Source: Streptomyces sp. NRRL B-1347 (GTDB taxonomy: Bacteria > Actinomycetota > Actinomycetes > Streptomycetales > Streptomycetaceae). From it: a stretch of 64,000 nucleotides of DNA. The stretch's first letter is position 1. Every line of letters starts with the position of its first letter. Below are positions 8,663 to 18,088 of this stretch, in pieces. The stretch lies in NCBI RefSeq assembly GCF_000720325.1, contig NZ_JOJM01000003.1, forward strand, positions 558,001 to 622,000, given 5' to 3'. The notes beneath the pieces were generated by a model that saw nothing but the letters and a program-made list of their open reading frames with translations, did no database searches and had not been told where the DNA came from. The position numbers and the translations under genes are program-made.

Positions 8663-9519
8663 GTCGGCTGCCCCGCGAACGGCACCCCCGCCAGGCCGTC
8701 CCCCGCCCCCGGCAGCACGAGGACCGCGCCCGCCATCGGGTGCGGGCGGCGGCGGCCGACGCGGGCCGTGGTGACGTACAGGTCGCGCAGGTCCTGGCCG
8801 CCGAAGGCGCACGCCGTGGGGCGGGGCACGGGAAGTTCGACGACGCGGTCGAGGGTGCCGCCGGGGGTGTAGCGGCGGATCTGCGCGCCGTCCCAGAGCG
8901 CCACCCAGACGCAGCCCGCGGCGTCGACGGTCAGGCCGTCCGGGAAGCCCGCGCCCGCCTCGACGGACACGAACTCCCTTCGCCCGACCGGCCGTTGATC
9001 CTGCATGCGGCAGACGTCGATCCGCCGCGTCGGGCTGTCCACGTAGTACACGAGGGTGCCGTCCGGGCTCCAGCCGATGCCGTTGCTGACGGCCACCGCG
9101 GGGAACAGCTCGGTCGTGGTGCCGTCGGGCGCGACGCGGGTGAGGTTGCCGCCGCCGGGCGCCTCGTCGTAGCGCATGGTGCCCGCCCACAGGGTGCCGT
9201 CCGGCGCGACCGCCGCGTCGTTGCCCCTGCGGCCGGGCACGGGGTCGTGGACCAGCCAGGAGAAGGCGCCGTCCGGCGCGTAGCGGCCGACGCCGTCGCG
9301 CAGGTTCACCACGAGGCCGCCGCCCGCGCACGGCTTGGCCGCGCCGACGTGCTGCTCGGTGGCGAGCACCGTACGACGGCCGGACGAGGGGTCGTACGTG
9401 TGCACGCGCGAGCCGAGGATGTCCACCCAGAGCAGCCGTCCCGCGGCCGCGTCCCAGGTGGGGCCCTCACCCAGCTCCGCCGACGCGGGGACGGCGACCT
9501 CCGCGGCCGGGCGCCTCAT
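8659..9519 (-). CDS. SMP-30/gluconolactonase family lactonase
   Basis: The 286-residue six-bladed beta-propeller pattern is clear: ELGEGPTWD (metal ligand Glu18), NDAAVAPDGTLWAGTM, SNGIGWSPDG and FPDGLTVDAAGCVWVALW carry the conserved Glu/Asn/Asp ligands of the SMP-30 family. These enzymes open sugar lactones to aldonic acids. Its ATG overlaps the iclR-type stop by 4 bp (ATGA), so the two are co-transcribed. Next to a sugar dehydrogenase and a sugar-acid dehydratase it probably performs the middle, lactone-opening step of an oxidative sugar pathway. Confidence 0.85.
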   Translation of the reverse strand: MRRPAAEVAVPASAELGEGPTWDAAAGRLLWVDILGSRVHTYDPSSGRRTVLATEQHVGAAKPCAGGGLVVNLRDGVGRYAPDGAFSWLVHDPVPGRRGNDAAVAPDGTLWAGTMRYDEAPGGGNLTRVAPDGTTTELFPAVAVSNGIGWSPDGTLVYYVDSPTRRIDVCRMQDQRPVGRREFVSVEAGAGFPDGLTVDAAGCVWVALWDGAQIRRYTPGGTLDRVVELPVPRPTACAFGGQDLRDLYVTTARVGRRRPHPMAGAVLVLPGAGDGLAGVPFAGQPT

Positions 9520-10295
9520 CGCGCGCCCCGGTGGCCCAGGCGCGCGGACAGATCGCCCGCGCCCTTCGCGGCGAGCTCGGCCAGCTCCGCCTCGCGGTCC
9601 TCGCTCCAGCGGATCATCGGTACGGAGACGGAGAGCGCGGCGACCACGCGGCCCGCGCTGTCGCGCACGGGCGCGGCCACACAGCTGACGTCCGGGTTGG
9701 ACTCGCGGTGCTCGAAGGCCGTGCCGCGCTCGCGGATCGCGGTCAGCTCGGCGCGCAGCGCGGTCGCGTCGGTCAGGCTGGCGGGCGTCATCGCCGTCAG
9801 CGCGCGGCCCGCGACCCGGGCGTCGAGCTCGGCCGGGGGCAGCGAGGCGAGCAGCATCTTGCCGACCGCCGTGCAGTGCGCGGGCAGGCGGCGGCCCGCG
9901 GCGGAGACCATGCGGACGGCGTGCGTGGAGTCGACCTTCGCGATGTAGATGACGTCCGTGTCCTCCAGGATCGCGACGTGCACCGTCTCGTCGCAGGTCT
10001 CGGCGACCTCCCGCGCGACGCGCTGGCCCTCGGCGGCCAGGTCGAGCTGCTCCGCGTACCTGCTGCCGAGTTGGTACGTGCGCACGCCGAGGCGGTAGCG
10101 GCCGGGCTGCTCGGGGACCGGTGCCAGATAGGAGCGTGCGGCGAGCGTCGTGAGCAGCTCGTGCACGGTGGTGCGCGGCAGTCGGAGCTTGCGGGTGACC
10201 TCCGGCGCGGACAGGGTGCCGTCACCGTCCAGGAACAGTTCCAGTATGTCGAAAGCCCTGGTCACCGCGGGGACGAGGCGTCCCATGCCGTCCAC
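9516..10295 (-). CDS. IclR-family regulator of the sugar-acid genes
   Basis: This 259-residue protein starts with RAFDILELFL and a helix-turn-helix (LSAPEVTRKLRLPRTTVHELL), followed by the IclR effector domain (VAILEDTDVIYIAKVDS, HCTAVGKMLLA, CVAAPVRDSAGRVVAALSVSVP). The start is GTG 10295, or ATG 10286, which has a GGGTGG at better spacing. It is divergent from the dehydratase operon. A shared motif occurs before its own gene and before both rightward transcription units, so it probably controls all three. The effector is likely a sugar acid or lactone. Confidence 0.88.
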   Translation of the reverse strand: MDGMGRLVPAVTRAFDILELFLDGDGTLSAPEVTRKLRLPRTTVHELLTTLAARSYLAPVPEQPGRYRLGVRTYQLGSRYAEQLDLAAEGQRVAREVAETCDETVHVAILEDTDVIYIAKVDSTHAVRMVSAAGRRLPAHCTAVGKMLLASLPPAELDARVAGRALTAMTPASLTDATALRAELTAIRERGTAFEHRESNPDVSCVAAPVRDSAGRVVAALSVSVPMIRWSEDREAELAELAAKGAGDLSARLGHRGAR

Positions 10296-10305
10296 CCACC
10301 CTCTA

Positions 10306-10321
10306 CGTTCGATACTTCGGC
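10306..10321 (-). promoter_or_regulatory. Putative IclR operator 1 (own promoter)
   Basis: On the minus strand GCCGAAGTATCGAACG lies 10 nt before the IclR start codon. It differs at one base from the site at 10458-10473. This fits autoregulation. Confidence 0.55.
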
Positions 10322-10405
10322 TGTCGGTCGGTATGACGAACGAAGGCTATGCGCGGCGGTGTTGGTGAGGCAATGGTCGCGCCGCACGGGCCGGTGCGCG
10401 ACCCA

Positions 10406-10473
10406 TTGACACCCCCGAGAGCGGCCCTTTACGGTCACGCCACCATTTCGAACGCGTGCCGAAATATCGAACG
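10406..10473 (+). promoter_or_regulatory. Dehydratase promoter and IclR operator 2
   Basis: A consensus -35 TTGACA (10406-10411) is followed after 17 nt by TTACGG (10429-10434). The motif GCCGAAATATCGAACG sits at 10458-10473, about 18 nt after the expected start of transcription. An inverted repeat ATTTCG/CGAAAT (10445-10465) overlaps it. The position fits repression. Confidence 0.6.
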
Positions 10474-10512
10474 ACTTCGACCCGTCGTCCACGCATCTGA
10501 GGGGCAACTGCC

Positions 10513-11667
10513 GTGCGCATCACGGGAATCAGCACTCACGTCGTCGGGACCCCCTGGCGCAATCTCACCTATGTGCTCGTCCGCACCGACGAGGGCCTGA
10601 CGGGGGTCGGCGAGACCCGCATGCTGGGCCGCACCGACGCCCTGCTCGGCTATCTGCGCGAGGCGGAGGCCAACCACATCGCCGGGTCCGACCCGTTCGC
10701 GGTCGAAGACCTCGTCCGCCGCATGAAGTACGGCGACTACGGCCGGGCCGGGGAGATCGTGATGTCCGGCATCGCAGTCGTGGAGATGGCCTGCTGGGAC
10801 ATCAAGGGCAAGGCCCTGGGCGTGCCGGTGTGGCAGCTGCTCGGCGGGAAGGTGACCGACCGCGTCAAGGCGTACGCCAACGGCTGGTACACCACCGAGC
10901 GCACCCCGGAGGCCTACCACCGGGCCGCCAAGGAGGTCGTGGCGCGTGGTTACCGCGCCCTGAAGATCGACCCGTTCGGGACCGGGCACCTGGAACTCGA
11001 CGCCGAGCGGAGCCGGTACGCCGTGTCCCTGATCGAGGCGGTGCGCGACGCCATCGGGCCCGACGCCGAGCTGATGGTGGAGATGCACGGCCGCTTCAGC
11101 CCGTCGACGGCGGTCCGGCTCGCCCGGGAGCTCGCGCCCTTCGAGCCCGCGTGGCTGGAGGAGCCGGTGCCGCCGGAGAACCTCAAGGCGCTGGCGAAGG
11201 TGGCCCAGAAGGTGGAGGTGCCGCTCGCGACGGGCGAGCGCGTCCACGACCGGATCGAGTTCCGCGAGCTCTTCGAGTCGCAGGCCGCCGACATCGTCCA
11301 GCCGGACGTCGGCCACATCGGCGGCATCCTGGAGGCCCGCAAGCTGGCCGCCACCGCCGAGACGCACTACACGCTGGTCGCGCCGCACAACGTCGGCGGC
11401 TCCGTGCTCACCGCGGCCTCCCTGCAACTCGCCGCCTGCACCCCCAACTTCAAGATCCTGGAGCACTTCAACGACTTCGCGGACGCGGAGATCACGAAGG
11501 TGGTCCGGGGCGCCCCGCGCGTCGATCCGGAGACGGGCTGCTTCGAGATCTCGCACGCTCCCGGCCTCGGCGTCGAGCTCGACGCCGACGCGGCGGCCGA
11601 GTTCCCGCAGCGGCGGGCCCGGTTCGACCTGTGGGCCGAGGGCTGGGAGCGGAGGAACCCGCGGTGA
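10513..11667 (+). CDS. Enolase-superfamily sugar-acid dehydratase
   Basis: This 384-residue protein belongs to the mandelate racemase/muconate lactonizing group. The expected barrel residues are present: Lys151 and Asp153 (KIDPF), metal ligands Glu190 (VEMHGRF), Glu216 (WLEEP) and Glu242 (TGERV), and His292 (APHNVGG). This pattern is closest to galactonate/gluconate-type dehydratases that make 2-keto-3-deoxy acids, but the exact acid cannot be told. GTG 10513 follows GAGGGG. The stop overlaps the next start by 4 bp (GTGA), so translation of the dehydrogenase is coupled. Confidence 0.85.
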   Translation: MRITGISTHVVGTPWRNLTYVLVRTDEGLTGVGETRMLGRTDALLGYLREAEANHIAGSDPFAVEDLVRRMKYGDYGRAGEIVMSGIAVVEMACWDIKGKALGVPVWQLLGGKVTDRVKAYANGWYTTERTPEAYHRAAKEVVARGYRALKIDPFGTGHLELDAERSRYAVSLIEAVRDAIGPDAELMVEMHGRFSPSTAVRLARELAPFEPAWLEEPVPPENLKALAKVAQKVEVPLATGERVHDRIEFRELFESQAADIVQPDVGHIGGILEARKLAATAETHYTLVAPHNVGGSVLTAASLQLAACTPNFKILEHFNDFADAEITKVVRGAPRVDPETGCFEISHAPGLGVELDADAAAEFPQRRARFDLWAEGWERRNPR

Positions 11668-12698
11668 GCGGCACGGCCCCGAGGGCCGGCAGCCGCTCCC
11701 TGGTCGTGGAGCGGCCGGGCGTGCACCGCCTGGTCCGCCGCCCCGTACCGGAGCCCGGCGTCGGCGAGGTCCTGGTGCGCGTCGCCGCGGCCGGGATCTG
11801 CGCCAGCGACCGCGAGCTGTACGAAGGCCGCCGCGACGCCGCGTACGTGCGGTATCCGGTGACGCCGGGCCACGAGTGGGCCGGCACCGTCGTGGCCGTC
11901 GGCGACGGCGTCGACACCGAGCTCGTGGGGCGGCGGACCGTCGCCGAGGGCTTCCGCTCCTGCGGGATGTGCGAGCGCTGCCGGGGCGGGGAGACCAGCC
12001 TGTGCTCCGGCGGGTACGCCGAGACCGGGTTCACCGAGCCGGGTGCCTTCGCCGACTACCTCACCGTCCCCGCCCGGCTGCTGCACCCGCTGGCGGACGA
12101 CGCGGACCTGCGGGCGGCGGCCCTCCTGGAGCCCGCCGCCGTCGTCGCGGCCGCCGTACGCAGGGCGCGCCCCCGCTCCGGTGAGCGGATCGCCGTCGTC
12201 GGCGCGGGCACCCTGGGGATGCTCGCCGTGCAACTGCTCGCCGCGTCGACGCCCGCCGACCTCACGGTCGTCGACCCCCGGGCGGCCCGCGGCGAGCAGG
12301 CGACGGCCTTCGGCGCCACGGCCGCGCTGAGCCCGCAGGAGGCGAAGGCGGCGCACGGCCGCTTCGACCTCGTGGTGGAGACGGCGGGCGCGCCGTCCAC
12401 CGCGGCCTCGTCCTGCCTGCTCGCCCGGCGCGGCGGGCGCGTCGTCCTGACGGGGATGTTCGCGCCCGGCGCCGTCGGCATCGACCCCGTGCACCTGTCC
12501 CTGAGCCAGCTGGAACTGCACAGCGTCTTCGGCGCCTCCTCCGCCGCCTGGTCGGACGCGGTCCGCGCGTTCGGCGCCGGGCTGCTCGACCCGGCGGCGC
12601 TCGTCACGCACGAGTTCCCGCTCGCGGAGTTCGGCGCCGCCGTCGCGCTGGTCGGCGGCGGCGATCCCCGGACGGGGAAGGTGCTGCTCCGCCCGTAG
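11664..12698 (+). CDS. Zinc-containing sugar/alcohol dehydrogenase (MDR family)
   Basis: This 344-residue medium-chain dehydrogenase has the catalytic-zinc region GICASDRE and GHEWAG, a four-cysteine structural zinc lobe (CGMCERCRGGETSLC) and the nucleotide-binding motif VGAGTLG. It should oxidise a sugar or polyol with NAD(P)+. GTG 11664 overlaps the dehydratase stop. With the lactonase and dehydratase it forms a non-phosphorylating oxidative route: sugar to lactone, acid, then keto-deoxy acid. The substrate is inferred only from these neighbours. Confidence 0.85.
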   Translation: MSGTAPRAGSRSLVVERPGVHRLVRRPVPEPGVGEVLVRVAAAGICASDRELYEGRRDAAYVRYPVTPGHEWAGTVVAVGDGVDTELVGRRTVAEGFRSCGMCERCRGGETSLCSGGYAETGFTEPGAFADYLTVPARLLHPLADDADLRAAALLEPAAVVAAAVRRARPRSGERIAVVGAGTLGMLAVQLLAASTPADLTVVDPRAARGEQATAFGATAALSPQEAKAAHGRFDLVVETAGAPSTAASSCLLARRGGRVVLTGMFAPGAVGIDPVHLSLSQLELHSVFGASSAAWSDAVRAFGAGLLDPAALVTHEFPLAEFGAAVALVGGGDPRTGKVLLRP

Positions 12699-12746
12699 CG
12701 GAGGCTCCAGGCCCGGCCCCTCTCCTGTCCACCGACTCGTACAACG

Positions 12747-12762
12747 TCCGAAATCTCGAACA
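12747..12762 (+). promoter_or_regulatory. Putative IclR operator 3 (transporter operon)
   Basis: TCCGAAATCTCGAACA lies 21 nt before the start of the 12784 gene and matches the two sites near 10.3-10.5 kb at 13 of 16 positions or better. It suggests that the import operon is controlled together with the catabolic genes. Confidence 0.55.
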
Positions 12763-12783
12763 ACTCCGAGCGAGGGAGCCCCC

Positions 12784-13806
12784 TTGACCTCTTCCTCACC
12801 CCTGCGCGTCCCGCCCCTGCCGTCCTCCGTGGCCGCCCCGGCGAGCCCGTGGGCGTCGCGCCGCCCCGGCGTGGACGCCCTGGCGCGCATCGGGCACGCC
12901 GTCCCCGCGGCCGACCCTGCCGACGCGTCGCCGTACGCGTTCCCCGACGGCGGCACCTGGCGCACCGAGATCCCGTCGGTGGAGGGCCCCGAGGCCCTGG
13001 CGGTCGTCCTCGACGAGAGCGCGCGGCTCGACGTGCCCGTGCACCGGGTCAGCCAGGGCAGCGGCGTGTGGATGCTCACCGACGCCGAGATTACCGAGAT
13101 GGTGGCGGCCTGCGCCGCGCGCGCCGTCGAGCTGTGCCTGTTCACCGGGCCGCGCGGCACCTGGGACACCGGCGCCTCCACGCGCACCGAGTCCGGCGGC
13201 GCGGGCCCGCGCGCCCGGGGCCACGACGCGCTCGCCGGGTGCGTCGAGGACGCCCTGCGCGCCACCGGCCTCGGCGTGCGCTGTCTGCTCGTCGCCGACG
13301 AGGGCGTGCTGTGGACGCTGCACCGGCTCCGCGCGACGGGGCTGCTGCCCGCGGGCACCACGTTCAAGGTGTCGGCCCTGACGGGCCCGGTGAACCCGGC
13401 CTCGTTCGGGGTGTACGAGCGGCTCGGCGCCGACTCCCTCAACGTGCCCTCGGACCTGACGCTCGATCACCTCACCGAGATCCGCCGGGTGAGCCGGGCC
13501 CCCCTCGACATGTACGTGGAGGCGCCCGACGACCTCGGCGGCTACGTCCGCATGTACGAGGTCGCCGAGCTGATCCGGCGCGGCGCCCCGCTGTACGTGA
13601 AGTTCGGTCTGAGCAGGTCGCCCGGCATCTACCCGTACGGCGCCCAGCTGCGCGAGCACGCCCTCGCCACCGCCCGCGAGCGCGTCCGGCGCGGGCGGCT
13701 CGTCCTCGACCTCCTGGCCCGGCACGGCGCGGACGGCGGCCGCTCGCCGCTCGGCGCGCGACTCCCGGGCGACCTGGAGCGCTTCCCCGCCCCGGAAGGG
13801 AACTGA
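12784..13806 (+). CDS. Unrecognised barrel-like protein heading a sugar ABC operon
   Basis: This is a 340-residue soluble protein I cannot assign to a named family. Regular strand/helix phrases (VELCLFTGPRGTWDTG, VRCLLVADEGVLWTLHRL, TFKVSALTGPVNPASFG, DSLNVPSDLTLDHLTEI, APLDMYVEAPDDLGGYV, PLYVKFGLSRSPGIYPYG) look like a TIM barrel with acidic strand ends. The pattern faintly recalls U32-peptidase-like or sugar-phosphate barrels. The start is TTG with AGGGAG 5 nt upstream. It lies 3 bp before the sugar-binding lipoprotein and has an IclR-type operator, so a role in processing the imported sugar is likely but unproven. Confidence 0.7.
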   Translation: MTSSSPLRVPPLPSSVAAPASPWASRRPGVDALARIGHAVPAADPADASPYAFPDGGTWRTEIPSVEGPEALAVVLDESARLDVPVHRVSQGSGVWMLTDAEITEMVAACAARAVELCLFTGPRGTWDTGASTRTESGGAGPRARGHDALAGCVEDALRATGLGVRCLLVADEGVLWTLHRLRATGLLPAGTTFKVSALTGPVNPASFGVYERLGADSLNVPSDLTLDHLTEIRRVSRAPLDMYVEAPDDLGGYVRMYEVAELIRRGAPLYVKFGLSRSPGIYPYGAQLREHALATARERVRRGRLVLDLLARHGADGGRSPLGARLPGDLERFPAPEGN

Positions 13807-13809
13807 CCC

Positions 13810-14919
13810 ATGCGCATCCGCACCCCGGCCGCGGCCCTCCTCGCCGCCGGACTGCTCGGCGCCTCCCTCGCCGCCTGCGGCCAGGAGGCCAGGGGCGGCA
13901 GCCGCTACGAGCCGGACACCGGCAAGGGCGCCACCGTCGGCCTCGCCATGCCCACCAAGGCCTCCGAGCGCTGGATAGCCGACGGCGCGAACATGGCCGA
14001 GCAGTTCGAGAAGGCCGGGTACAAGACCGACCTCCAGTACGGCGACAACAAGGTCGAGAACCAGATCGCCCAGCTCGAGAACATGATCACCAAGGGGCGC
14101 GCGCTCCTGGTGGTCGCCGCCGTCGACGGCTCGGCCCTCACCGAGGTCCTGCGGCGCGCCCACGACGCGGGCATCCCCGTGATCTCGTACGACCGCCTCA
14201 TCCTCGGCACGGGGAACGTCGACTACTACGCGTCCTTCGACAACGAGCGCGTCGGCCGCCTCCAGGCCCGGTACATCGTCGGGAAGCTGCGGCTCGGCAG
14301 GCCCGGCAAGGGCGGTGACACGCACAGCATCGAGCTGTTCGCGGGCTCGCCCGACGACAACAACACCAAGTACTTCTGGAACGGCGCCATGAAGGTGCTC
14401 CGGCCGTACTTCGACAGCGGCGAGCTCGTCGTGCGCAGCGAGCAGACGCGCCTTGCCCAGGCCACCACGCTGCGCTGGGACGGCGGCACCGCGCAGAAGC
14501 GCATGGACGACCTCCTCAGCAAGAACTACGGCTCGGCCCGCCTCGACGCGGTGCTCTCGCCGTACGACGGGATCTCCATCGGCGTCATCTCCGCCCTGAA
14601 GAGCGCGGGCTACGGCACCGAGGGCCACCCGCTGCCGGTCGTCACCGGGCAGGACGCGGAGCTGGCGTCGGTGAAGTCCATCATCCGCGGCGAGCAGACG
14701 CAGACCGTGTTCAAGGACACCCGCGCGCTGGCCGCGCGGACGGTGGCGATGGGCGACGCGCTCCTCAACGACAAGAAGGTCGCGGTCAACAACACCACCG
14801 ACTACGACAACGGCGTCAAGACCGTGCCCGCGTACCTCCTCGACCCGGTCAGCGTCGACCGGTCCAACACCCGGCTCCTCGTGGACGAGGGGTACTTCAC
14901 GGCGGGACAGCTCAGGTGA
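13810..14919 (+). CDS. Sugar ABC transporter substrate-binding lipoprotein (XylF/ChvE type)
   Basis: This 369-residue lipoprotein precursor has a signal sequence ending in LAAC, with the lipid-modified cysteine at about residue 23. The body matches periplasmic-binding class I proteins ([63 protein letters not shown]). It delivers a sugar, in this subfamily typically xylose, galactose or another aldose, to the membrane complex. It follows the unrecognised barrel gene by 3 bp and overlaps the ATPase gene by 4 bp. Confidence 0.9.
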   Translation: MRIRTPAAALLAAGLLGASLAACGQEARGGSRYEPDTGKGATVGLAMPTKASERWIADGANMAEQFEKAGYKTDLQYGDNKVENQIAQLENMITKGRALLVVAAVDGSALTEVLRRAHDAGIPVISYDRLILGTGNVDYYASFDNERVGRLQARYIVGKLRLGRPGKGGDTHSIELFAGSPDDNNTKYFWNGAMKVLRPYFDSGELVVRSEQTRLAQATTLRWDGGTAQKRMDDLLSKNYGSARLDAVLSPYDGISIGVISALKSAGYGTEGHPLPVVTGQDAELASVKSIIRGEQTQTVFKDTRALAARTVAMGDALLNDKKVAVNNTTDYDNGVKTVPAYLLDPVSVDRSNTRLLVDEGYFTAGQLR

Positions 14920-16523
14920 CCCGCCCCGTCCTGGAGATGCGCGGGATCACCAAGGACTTCGCCGGGGTCAGGGCGCTCGCGGGGGTGAACCTGACCGTGC
15001 GCGCCGGGGAGATCCACGCGGTCTGCGGCGAGAACGGCGCGGGCAAGTCGACCCTGATGAAGATCCTCAGCGGCGTGCACGGACACGGCGACCACGGCGG
15101 CGAGATCCGCCTCGACGGCGAGCGCGTGGCCTTCAAAGACATCCGCGACGGCGAGCGGCACGGCGTCGTGATCATCCATCAGGAACTGGCGCTCGTCCCG
15201 CACTTGTCGATCGCCGAGAACGTCTTCCTCGGCAACGAGCGCACCCGGCGCGGCGGATTCGTCGACTGGGACGACACCCTGCGCGCCGCGCACCGGCTGC
15301 TGGCACGGGTCGGCCTCGACGAGCGGCCGCAGACGCCGGTCGCCGAGCTCGGCGTCGGCAAGCAGCAGCTCGTGGAGATCGCCAAGGCCCTGGCGAAGGA
15401 CGTGAAGCTGCTCATCCTCGACGAGCCCACGGCCGCGCTCAACGACGAGGACAGCGCCAAGCTGCTCGACCTCGTCCTCGGCCTGCGCACGCAGGGGGTC
15501 GCCGTCATCGTCATCTCCCACAAGCTGAACGAGATCCGGCGCGTCGCCGACACCGTGACGATCCTGCGCGACGGGCGCTCCGTCGCGACGCTCGCGGTGC
15601 GCCCGGCCCCGGGCGCCGAGCCGTGCCTGTCCGAGGACCGCGTCATCCGCGGCATGGTCGGCCGCGACCTCGACCGGCGCTTCCCCGACCGCACGCCCTA
15701 CGACGGCCCGCGGGACCTGGCCCTGGAGGTGCGCGGCTGGACGGTGCGGCACCCCGTCGACCACCGGCGCACCGTCGTCGACGACGTGTCCCTGACCGTG
15801 CGGCGCGGTGAGGTCGTCGGCCTCGCGGGCCTGATGGGCGCGGGCCGCACCGAACTCGCCATGTCCGTCTTCGGACGCTCCTACGGCCGGTACGTCACCG
15901 GGACCGTGGCGGTCGGCGGCCGCGAGGTGGCCGCGCGGACGGTGTCCGCGGCCATCGAGGCGGGCCTCGCGTACGTCACCGAGGACCGCAAGCGCTACGG
16001 CCTGAACCTCATCGACACCATCCACCGCAACATCTCCCTGGCCTCCCTCGCGGGCATGCGCCGCCGCGGCGTCCTCGGCGGTTTCGTGGACGCCCACCAC
16101 GAGCGGTCCGTCGCCGAGGGCTACCGGGCGTCGCTGCACATCAAGGCCCCCACCGTCTTCGAGCAGGTGGGGCGGCTCTCCGGCGGCAACCAGCAGAAGG
16201 TCGTCCTGAGCAGGTGGATCCACGCCGACCCCGAGGTGCTGATCCTCGACGAGCCGACGCGGGGCGTCGACGTCGGCGCCAAGTACGAGATCCACTCCGT
16301 CGTCGACCGGCTCGCCGCCCGGGGCAAGGCCGTTCTCCTCATCTCCTCCGAACTGCCGGAGCTGCTCGGGATGTGCGACCGGATCTACACGATGGCCGAG
16401 GGCCGGGTGACCGGCGAGATCCCCCGGGCGCAGGCGACGCAGGAGGTCCTGATGCGCCACATGACCGCGCACCGCAGCCGCGGTGCCACCCGACCCGGAA
16501 CGGAAGCCGAGGGCCCGTCATGA
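14916..16523 (+). CDS. Sugar ABC transporter ATPase, two ABC domains (XylG type)
   Basis: This 535-residue protein has two nucleotide-binding domains. The first has a full Walker A (GENGAGKST) and LILDEPT. The second has a degenerate P-loop region (GLMGAGRTE), an intact signature (LSGGNQQKV) and LILDEPT. The first signature ([10 protein letters not shown]) is atypical, as usual in this MmsA/XylG group. It powers sugar import with the permease and lipoprotein next to it. GTG 14916 overlaps the upstream stop and its own stop overlaps the permease start (ATGA). Confidence 0.92.
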   Translation: MTRPVLEMRGITKDFAGVRALAGVNLTVRAGEIHAVCGENGAGKSTLMKILSGVHGHGDHGGEIRLDGERVAFKDIRDGERHGVVIIHQELALVPHLSIAENVFLGNERTRRGGFVDWDDTLRAAHRLLARVGLDERPQTPVAELGVGKQQLVEIAKALAKDVKLLILDEPTAALNDEDSAKLLDLVLGLRTQGVAVIVISHKLNEIRRVADTVTILRDGRSVATLAVRPAPGAEPCLSEDRVIRGMVGRDLDRRFPDRTPYDGPRDLALEVRGWTVRHPVDHRRTVVDDVSLTVRRGEVVGLAGLMGAGRTELAMSVFGRSYGRYVTGTVAVGGREVAARTVSAAIEAGLAYVTEDRKRYGLNLIDTIHRNISLASLAGMRRRGVLGGFVDAHHERSVAEGYRASLHIKAPTVFEQVGRLSGGNQQKVVLSRWIHADPEVLILDEPTRGVDVGAKYEIHSVVDRLAARGKAVLLISSELPELLGMCDRIYTMAEGRVTGEIPRAQATQEVLMRHMTAHRSRGATRPGTEAEGPS

Positions 16524-17749
16524 CCACCACGACCACACCGCCGCAGGACGCATCCGACGCGCCGGGCGTCCGGCGGTCGACGGGCGCGCTGCTCGTCGAG
16601 CTGATGCGGGCCAACGTGCGCCAGTACGGCATGCTCGTCGCCCTGGCGGTCCTCGTCGTCCTGTTCCAGATCTGGTCCGACGGCACGCTGTTGCTGCCGA
16701 GCAACGTCTCGAACCTGATCCAGCAGAACGGCTACATCCTCATCCTGGCCATCGGCATGATGATCGTCATCATCGCGGGCCACATCGACCTGTCCGTCGG
16801 TTCCCTGGCGGCCTTCGTCGGCGCCGTGTCGGCGGTGATGATGGTCGAGCACGAGCTGCCGTGGGTCCTCGCGCTCGTGCTCTCGCTGGTCATCGGCGCG
16901 GTCGCGGGCGCGTGGCAGGGCTTCTTCGTCGCGTACGTCGGCATCCCGTCGTTCATCGTGACGCTGGCCGGGATGCTGCTGTTCCGCGGGCTCACCCAGA
17001 TCGTCCTGGAGGGCCAGTCGCTTTCGCCGTTCCCCGACGGATTCCAGAACCTCGCCAAGGGGTTCATCCCGGAGATGGGCCCGTACACGCAGTACCACAA
17101 CCCGACCCTGGTGATCGGGGCCGCGACGATCGCTTTCCTGCTGCTTCGCGAAGGGCGGGGCCGCAAGCGGCAGTTGGCGTACGGGCTCGACGTGATGCCG
17201 ACCGGTCTGTGGGTGGCCAAGTGCGTGGCGACGGCGGCGGCGGTGGCCGCGTTCACGCTGACGCTCGCCAGCTTCCACGGCGTGCCCGTGGTGCTGCTCG
17301 TCATGTGCGGGCTGCTGATCGCCCTGGGCTATGTGATGCGCCACGCGGTCGTCGGACGGCACGTGTACGCGCTCGGCGGCAACAAGGCGGCGGCGAAGCT
17401 GTCCGGCGTGCGGGACCAGCGCGTCACCTTCCTCATCTTCGTGAACATGGGGGTGCTCGCGGCGCTCGCGGGCTGTGTGTACGCCGCGCGCCTCAACGCG
17501 GGCACGCCGCAGGCGGGGCTGAACTTCGAACTGGAGGCGATCGCCGCCGCGTTCATCGGCGGCGCGTCGATGAGCGGCGGCGTCGGCACGGTCATGGGCG
17601 CCGTGATCGGCGGCCTGGTGCTCGGCGTGCTCAACAACGGCATGTCGCTGGTCAACATCGGCACCGACTACCAGCAGGTCATCAAGGGTCTGGTGCTGCT
17701 GGCCGCCGTCGGCTTCGACGTCTGGAACAAGCGCAGGGCCGGTCGCTAG
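16520..17749 (+). CDS. Sugar ABC transporter permease (XylH type)
   Basis: This 409-residue membrane protein has about ten hydrophobic segments and the conserved [12 protein letters not shown] and [17 protein letters not shown] motifs of BPD_transp_2 sugar permeases, with [16 protein letters not shown] near the end. ATG 16520 overlaps the ATPase stop; longer in-frame starts lie inside the ATPase gene and are rejected. It is the last gene of the IclR-linked import operon; a hairpin follows 75 nt downstream. Confidence 0.92.
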   Translation: MTTTTTPPQDASDAPGVRRSTGALLVELMRANVRQYGMLVALAVLVVLFQIWSDGTLLLPSNVSNLIQQNGYILILAIGMMIVIIAGHIDLSVGSLAAFVGAVSAVMMVEHELPWVLALVLSLVIGAVAGAWQGFFVAYVGIPSFIVTLAGMLLFRGLTQIVLEGQSLSPFPDGFQNLAKGFIPEMGPYTQYHNPTLVIGAATIAFLLLREGRGRKRQLAYGLDVMPTGLWVAKCVATAAAVAAFTLTLASFHGVPVVLLVMCGLLIALGYVMRHAVVGRHVYALGGNKAAAKLSGVRDQRVTFLIFVNMGVLAALAGCVYAARLNAGTPQAGLNFELEAIAAAFIGGASMSGGVGTVMGAVIGGLVLGVLNNGMSLVNIGTDYQQVIKGLVLLAAVGFDVWNKRRAGR

Positions 17750-17823
17750 CGCACACCGTCGCCCGCGCTCCGTGCCAACCGTGGTCCCCTCCGGGCTCCC
17801 GCACTCCGGTGAGGTGCTCAACT

Positions 17824-17839
17824 CGGTGCCCTGGCACCG
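17824..17839 (+). terminator. Hairpin after the sugar transporter operon
   Basis: CGGTGCC and GGCACCG face each other with a 2-nt loop, 75 nt after the permease stop. The stem is short, so this is a moderate candidate; it could also serve the convergent small gene at 17897-18088. Confidence 0.35.
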
Positions 17840-17896
17840 CTTCCCGTGGACTGAGGCGAGCGCGCCGCCGGAAACGGGCTCACCTCAGGCCTCTCC

Positions 17897-18088
17897 TTAC
17901 GACGGCGGCGGCGCGGCCGTCGACCTCCTGCGCACGGCGGCGGACGTCCCGGCCACCGAGGGAACCGAAAGAAACGCGGTCACGCCCACCGCGGCCACCG
18001 CGACGGGACCGCCGCCCACCGCCGGGCAGATGCACTCGACCCGCCCGCAATACGGGCAGACAGGAACCATGGTTGTCATGCCTTGCAC
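17897..18088 (-). CDS. Small cysteine-containing protein, candidate gene
   Basis: A 63-residue frame starts with GTG (MQGMTTMVPVCPYCGRVECI...) 4-5 nt after a perfect AGGAGGG ribosome-binding site, with a GATAAT -10-like box (18133-18128) about 30 nt further up. The N-terminus holds CPYC and CIC, a knuckle that could bind zinc or a redox cofactor. The middle (AVGGGPVAVAAVGVTAFL) is hydrophobic and could be a single membrane helix. The tail is rich in Arg, Ser and Ala. I do not recognise a family. The strong translation signal is the main support. Confidence 0.45.
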   Translation of the reverse strand: MQGMTTMVPVCPYCGRVECICPAVGGGPVAVAAVGVTAFLSVPSVAGTSAAVRRRSTAAPPPS

